Assembly: GCA_030668545.1 (NCBI GenBank) | Contig: DAOUTT010000093.1 | Span: forward strand, 1 to 7,658 | Direction: 5' to 3' | From: Anaerolineales bacterium | Lineage (GTDB): Bacteria > Chloroflexota > Anaerolineae > Anaerolineales > E44-bin32 | Length of the DNA stretch: 7,658 nt | Shown: positions 5,117-7,658 of the stretch, one piece after another | Position numbering within the stretch: position 1 is the stretch's first letter | How the letters are laid out: each line of letters begins with the position of its first letter | The notes under the pieces: model-generated | What the model was told of the DNA's origin: nothing | Seen by the model: only the letters and a program-made list of their open reading frames with translations | Database searches by the model: none | Program-made: the position numbers and the translations under genes

Positions 5117-6586
5117 TTATGGTGCATCAACAGGCAGAGTCTGGGCGAATGTGAGTACGTCAATCACATACTGCAGATCCCAACCCATATCGATCGCCGA
5201 AGGCATGCCGCTGCCGGGTTGACCGGCGCGTACCTTGTGGACGAATTCCCATGGGTTATCGATCGCGATGGTGCCGATGTACTCAGGATCGTCATCACTA
5301 CCGAAGTTGATCATGGTGCCGTCATCACCGTGGCAAGCGACGCAGGTGCTGGCGAAGAGCGCCTCACCACTCACACCGTCACCGCCGACAGGGGTACTGG
5401 AGCCATAGTCGACGACATCTCTCATGTCGATTTGGCCCTCTTTGATGAAGGTAGCCAGGTCTGTCATAGCTGCTTCACCCATGGCGGAGAAGTTGTGGTC
5501 AGGATCAACGTTCCCGCTGATCTGAGCAACGATATCTTCCAGGGATTTATCCTGGGCGAAGAACACACCCGGGAAGCCAGTGAAATGTGAGCCGGATCCG
5601 TAGGGGCCGAGCGCACCCATATAATCCCAACCATGACACTCCTTGCAGCGCCAGGTATCATCGCCGCTGCGGGTGTTGGTATTTTGGCGAGCCCAGAGAG
5701 CGATGTCCTCCGCTGGTTCATCGAGACCCGCTTCTTTCCACCACTTGTCGTACAGCCGACCACCGCGCGAAACGGATATGGTCCCGGGGGCTTCGATGGG
5801 CAGACTCTGGGCAAAGGCAAGTACATCCATCACGTCCTGCATGCTCCAGTCGTTGTGGCGTAGGCTGGCTGGCATAGCCGAGCCGGGTTGGCCGGCGCGC
5901 ACTTTATGGGTGAACTCCCAGGGATTGCCGAGGGCGATAGTCCCGACGTATTCGGGGTCATCATCGTCGCCGAAGTTAATAGAACGACCATCAACGCCGT
6001 GGCATACGGTGCAAGTATTGCCGTAGAGTTCCTGGCCATGATCGGCATCGGCTTCCAGCGGGGCTTTGGTTTCATAGTCGATAAACTCATGCAGATCGAC
6101 CAAACCATCTTGTAAAAAAGTGACCATGCTGCCGAGAGCTTCTTCACCCATCGCCGAGAAGTCGTGGTCGGCGGTTGTTGAACCATCCAGCCAACCAAGC
6201 AGCTCCCCGTCACTCATTCCACTGGCATCGAAGACACCGGGGAAACCGGTGAAGTGTGACCCGGAACCATAGGCACCGTCGGCGCCAAAGTAATCCCAGC
6301 CGTGGCACTCCTTGCAGCGCCAGGTATCATCGCCGCTGCGGGTGTTGGAGTCCTGTGTCGCCCAGAGTGGATGGTCCACTGCGGGCTCGTCAACGTCGAC
6401 GACTTTCCACCATTTATCGTAAAGCTTCCCCCCATCCGTCACGGATCCACTCACTTCGACCTTCGGCGGTTCAACCGGAGCCTCGGTTGCTGGCGCCAGC
6501 GTTGGCGCTGCTTGCTGGGAGCAGGCAGCAGCCAGAAGCCCCACAACGAGCACCGTCACACCAATTAAGATTGTCTTGCCTTTCAT
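5117..6586 (-). CDS. Tetraheme cytochrome c lipoprotein built from two tandem diheme repeats
   Basis: This 489-residue protein starts with a lipoprotein signal (hydrophobic 5-20, then L-A-A-A-C with C22 as the likely lipidated residue) and a Pro/Ala-rich tether (24-42). Two repeats follow, about 53-265 and 276-485, exactly 223 residues out of phase. Each repeat holds a first heme in W-R-C-K-E-C-H-G-W-D-Y (C91 and C314) with a likely distal Met in F-S-A-M-G (M146 and M369). Each also holds a second heme in a cytochrome c domain (CTVCH at 192, CVACH at 415) with distal Met in A-M-P or G-M-P (M238 and M461). Each repeat opens with the conserved L-Y-D-K-W-W element. His/Met ligation suggests higher-potential hemes than the nonaheme protein, so it could be an electron acceptor or shuttle on the outer face of the membrane. 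I do not recognise a named family for the K-W-W/C-K-E-C-H half. GGAGG lies 5 bases before the ATG. Confidence 0.88.
   Translation of the reverse strand: MKGKTILIGVTVLVVGLLAAACSQQAAPTLAPATEAPVEPPKVEVSGSVTDGGKLYDKWWKVVDVDEPAVDHPLWATQDSNTRSGDDTWRCKECHGWDYFGADGAYGSGSHFTGFPGVFDASGMSDGELLGWLDGSTTADHDFSAMGEEALGSMVTFLQDGLVDLHEFIDYETKAPLEADADHGQELYGNTCTVCHGVDGRSINFGDDDDPEYVGTIALGNPWEFTHKVRAGQPGSAMPASLRHNDWSMQDVMDVLAFAQSLPIEAPGTISVSRGGRLYDKWWKEAGLDEPAEDIALWARQNTNTRSGDDTWRCKECHGWDYMGALGPYGSGSHFTGFPGVFFAQDKSLEDIVAQISGNVDPDHNFSAMGEAAMTDLATFIKEGQIDMRDVVDYGSSTPVGGDGVSGEALFASTCVACHGDDGTMINFGSDDDPEYIGTIAIDNPWEFVHKVRAGQPGSGMPSAIDMGWDLQYVIDVLTFAQTLPVDAP
5637..5679 (-). repeat. 43-base exact repeat, copy 2 (second cytochrome repeat)
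   Basis: Identical base for base to 6306-6348, offset 669 bases (223 codons). It encodes N-T-R-S-G-D-D-T-W-R-C-K-E-C with the same codons in both copies, although the rest of the two repeats differs at many silent positions. Confidence 0.9.
6306..6348 (-). repeat. 43-base exact repeat, copy 1 (first cytochrome repeat)
   Basis: The matching copy of 5637-5679, covering the first heme motif of the upstream repeat unit. The exact match points to a recent exchange between the two halves of the gene or to tight constraint on this stretch. Confidence 0.9.
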
Positions 6587-6591
6587 ATTCT

Positions 6592-6596
6592 CCTCC
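6592..6596 (-). promoter_or_regulatory. Ribosome binding site of the tetraheme lipoprotein gene
   Basis: GGAGG (in CGGAGGAG) on the minus strand, 5 bases before the ATG at 6586. It agrees with the lipoprotein signal beginning at that codon. Confidence 0.75.
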
Positions 6597-6665
6597 GTTG
6601 ATATGGGTTTTCCGAAATCGGATTCTCTTATTATCTAATCGACCGAATCGCTGCTACAGACTTGA

Positions 6666-6674
6666 ACCTCCTTT
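6666..6674 (-). promoter_or_regulatory. Orphan Shine-Dalgarno-like sequence
   Basis: AAAGGAGGT on the minus strand is almost fully complementary to the 16S rRNA 3' end. No ATG, GTG or TTG follows within the usual 5-12 bases. It lies 27 bases after the stop of the fusion ORF. It may be a relic of a lost gene start or simply chance. The rest of the 115-base gap (6587-6701) holds only a small hairpin (TCCGA-AA-TCGGA, 6611-6622) and a GATAAT hexamer (6630-6635) with no good -35 element. Confidence 0.35.
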
Positions 6675-6701
6675 CAATTGATAGTCCCGATTGCGACTCA
6701 C

Positions 6702-7487
6702 TTACGGTGCGAGTGAGCCGAGGTAAGTGATCACCTGCCATTGAGATTCCTGGCTGAGTTGATTGCCAAAAGAAGGCATAGCGCCCACGCCCTCGCTGAT
6801 CGCACAGTAGAAGTTGCCAGGGGATTCGTGTAGCTTGTCCTGTGCTTCCCCGGATGTGAAATCGGGAGTGTTTGGCAATCCACCGCTTCCATCCTGTCCA
6901 TGGCATAGAACGCATTGAGCCTGGTATGTCACCTGCCCGGTTTCGATAGCTGTGAGATCTTCCCACGCGAGTGGGTTCTCTTGCCCCGGATTGCAAGCAG
7001 CTGGAGTTTTAGTGGGGGCTTGCGGACCGACGCTGACGACTTCCTCGGTAAGAGTAGGGTCATAGGTGAAGGTGCGCAGGTAGTCGATTACATCCCAGCG
7101 CTCATCCTGGCTAAGGCGTGACTGCCAGGCAGGCATGGAGCCGCGGCCTGCGGATTGTCGAACGGCGTTGTGGAGTCGATCGGGGTTATAGAGCACCTGA
7201 AGCCCGGCCTGGCCGCGCGCGCACAACTTACCGCGGTTTAAGGGATGGTTTGGATTGCCTTCAATCTTGCGCGCCCGTCCATTGATTACGCGCACAATAA
7301 TTCCACAACCGGCTGGGCATTGGCGACAGGTTGATGCAAACCAGGTTGCCCTTCCCGGGAGTCCTTCCTCGGGCGGACGCACAAAAGGTTCAAGGGCGAT
7401 ACGGCGCACCTGGGGGCTCAGCCCGCTCGCGGCTGCCGCTCCAGCAACGACTTTTAAAAAGGTCCGGCGTGATATCTCTTTTCCCAC
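6702..7487 (-). CDS. Fusion ORF: molybdopterin oxidoreductase N-terminus joined to a cytochrome c tail
   Basis: This 261-residue ORF has a GTG start at 7487, with GGAG 4 bases before it. Residues 1-35 are a Tat signal (S-R-R-T-F-L-K at 6-12). Residues about 47-107 are the [4Fe-4S] start of a CISM/ACIII-type molybdopterin oxidoreductase: C54-x2-C57-x3-C61 and C89, then L-Y-N-P-D-R-L. Such proteins normally run on for hundreds more residues. Instead, near residue 110-117 the sequence changes to the end of a cytochrome c domain (G-S-M-P-A-W, then R-W-D-V-I-D-Y-L-R). That half domain keeps a distal-ligand-like M118 but has no heme motif. A Pro/Thr linker follows, then one complete monoheme domain (C-V-L-C-H at 192-196, distal Met in A-M-P at M237). 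The upstream multiheme gene ends 12 bases before the start, the usual order for such operons. It is either an in-frame deletion scar or an assembly join. If expressed, it would be an exported Fe-S/monoheme protein; catalytic activity is not expected. Confidence 0.8.
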   Translation of the reverse strand: MGKEISRRTFLKVVAGAAAASGLSPQVRRIALEPFVRPPEEGLPGRATWFASTCRQCPAGCGIIVRVINGRARKIEGNPNHPLNRGKLCARGQAGLQVLYNPDRLHNAVRQSAGRGSMPAWQSRLSQDERWDVIDYLRTFTYDPTLTEEVVSVGPQAPTKTPAACNPGQENPLAWEDLTAIETGQVTYQAQCVLCHGQDGSGGLPNTPDFTSGEAQDKLHESPGNFYCAISEGVGAMPSFGNQLSQESQWQVITYLGSLAP

Positions 7488-7499
7488 AATGCTCCAATC

Positions 7500-7658
7500 T
7501 CACTTATGACAGGCTAAACAATCGGTAAGTCTGGCAACATTTTCCGTAGGCTGGTCTAAATGGCAGTCAAGGCACCAACCCATATCCATTTCAACGACAG
7601 GCTTGGCAACCAGAATTTCACCCACGTTGCCATGGCAGGTCTCGCAACTCACGCCGGC
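7500..7658 (-). CDS. Multiheme cytochrome c, C-terminal 52 residues (upstream part outside the window)
   Basis: The visible frame runs from the window edge to a TGA at 7502-7500 and holds three heme motifs in 52 residues: C-E-T-C-H (5-9), C-L-D-C-H (29-33) and C-L-A-C-H (47-51), the last just before the stop. The phrase G-V-S-C-E-T-C-H-G followed by M-G-W-C-L-D-C-H is typical of the multiheme c3/c7-type cytochrome that precedes the molybdopterin-like subunit in alternative complex III (ActA-like) and related CISM operons. Its role there is to carry electrons between the membrane complex and periplasmic partners. The fusion ORF starts 12 bases downstream, in keeping with that order. The N-terminal anchor and any other hemes are not visible, so the family name is tentative. 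Confidence 0.85.
   Translation of the reverse strand, partial: AGVSCETCHGNVGEILVAKPVVEMDMGWCLDCHLDQPTENVARLTDCLACHK

Noticed and set aside
5637..6348. The two 43-base repeats as part of a CRISPR array or mobile element ends
   Set aside because: There are only two copies, in direct orientation, in phase within one cytochrome gene and each encoding a heme motif.
6702..7487. Calling the fusion ORF a working molybdenum enzyme
   Set aside because: It keeps only the Fe-S start and lacks the molybdopterin-binding domains entirely.

Overview
The window is a dense electron-transport locus. Every real gene lies on the minus strand, so transcription runs from the right end to the left. The make-up is typical of an anaerobic or facultative bacterium with menaquinone-linked respiration. 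Proline/threonine-rich linkers, a lipoprotein cytochrome, Tat-exported redox proteins and a CISM/alternative-complex-III-like start followed by cytochromes suggest Chloroflexota (Anaerolineae-like). This lineage is an inference from style, since no marker gene is present. Base composition looks close to even and uniform, and I see no transposon, tRNA, rRNA or CRISPR array.

Right block (7658 to 5117), in transcription order. It opens with the last 52 residues of a multiheme cytochrome c. Next is a 261-residue GTG-start ORF that joins the Tat signal and [4Fe-4S] start of a molybdopterin oxidoreductase to the tail of a c-type cytochrome. The third gene is a tetraheme lipoprotein made of two near-identical 223-residue repeats. 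A strong GC-rich hairpin (5065-5091) follows and probably ends this unit.

Between the blocks is a gene-free region of 499 bases (4618-5116). It carries a perfect 9-bp-arm palindrome with CRP/FNR-type spacing, a second near-palindrome, a pair of direct repeats and candidate promoter hexamers. It is the likely control region for the left block.

Left block (4617 to 1) is a tightly packed operon. It holds a membrane-anchored nonaheme cytochrome c, a cytochrome b561/FdnI-like protein with a C-terminal cytochrome c domain, and a NapC/NirT-like multiheme cytochrome with nine heme motifs and a related C-terminal domain. A Tat-anchored Rieske protein and the start of a cytochrome b (bc-complex type) complete it. 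Gene gaps are 34, 17 and 1 bases, plus one 8-base overlap.

The window encodes 27 candidate heme c sites: 25 CX2CH, one CX3CH and one CX4CH. It also encodes b-type hemes and a Rieske cluster. The left block reads as a composite quinol oxidoreductase in which three quinol-facing modules (FdnI-like cytochrome b, NapC-like cytochrome, Rieske/cytochrome b) are co-transcribed with multiheme wires. No ordinary cytochrome c1 is seen. The two main points to check are the oxidoreductase/cytochrome fusion and this composite, apparently cytochrome-c1-free operon.
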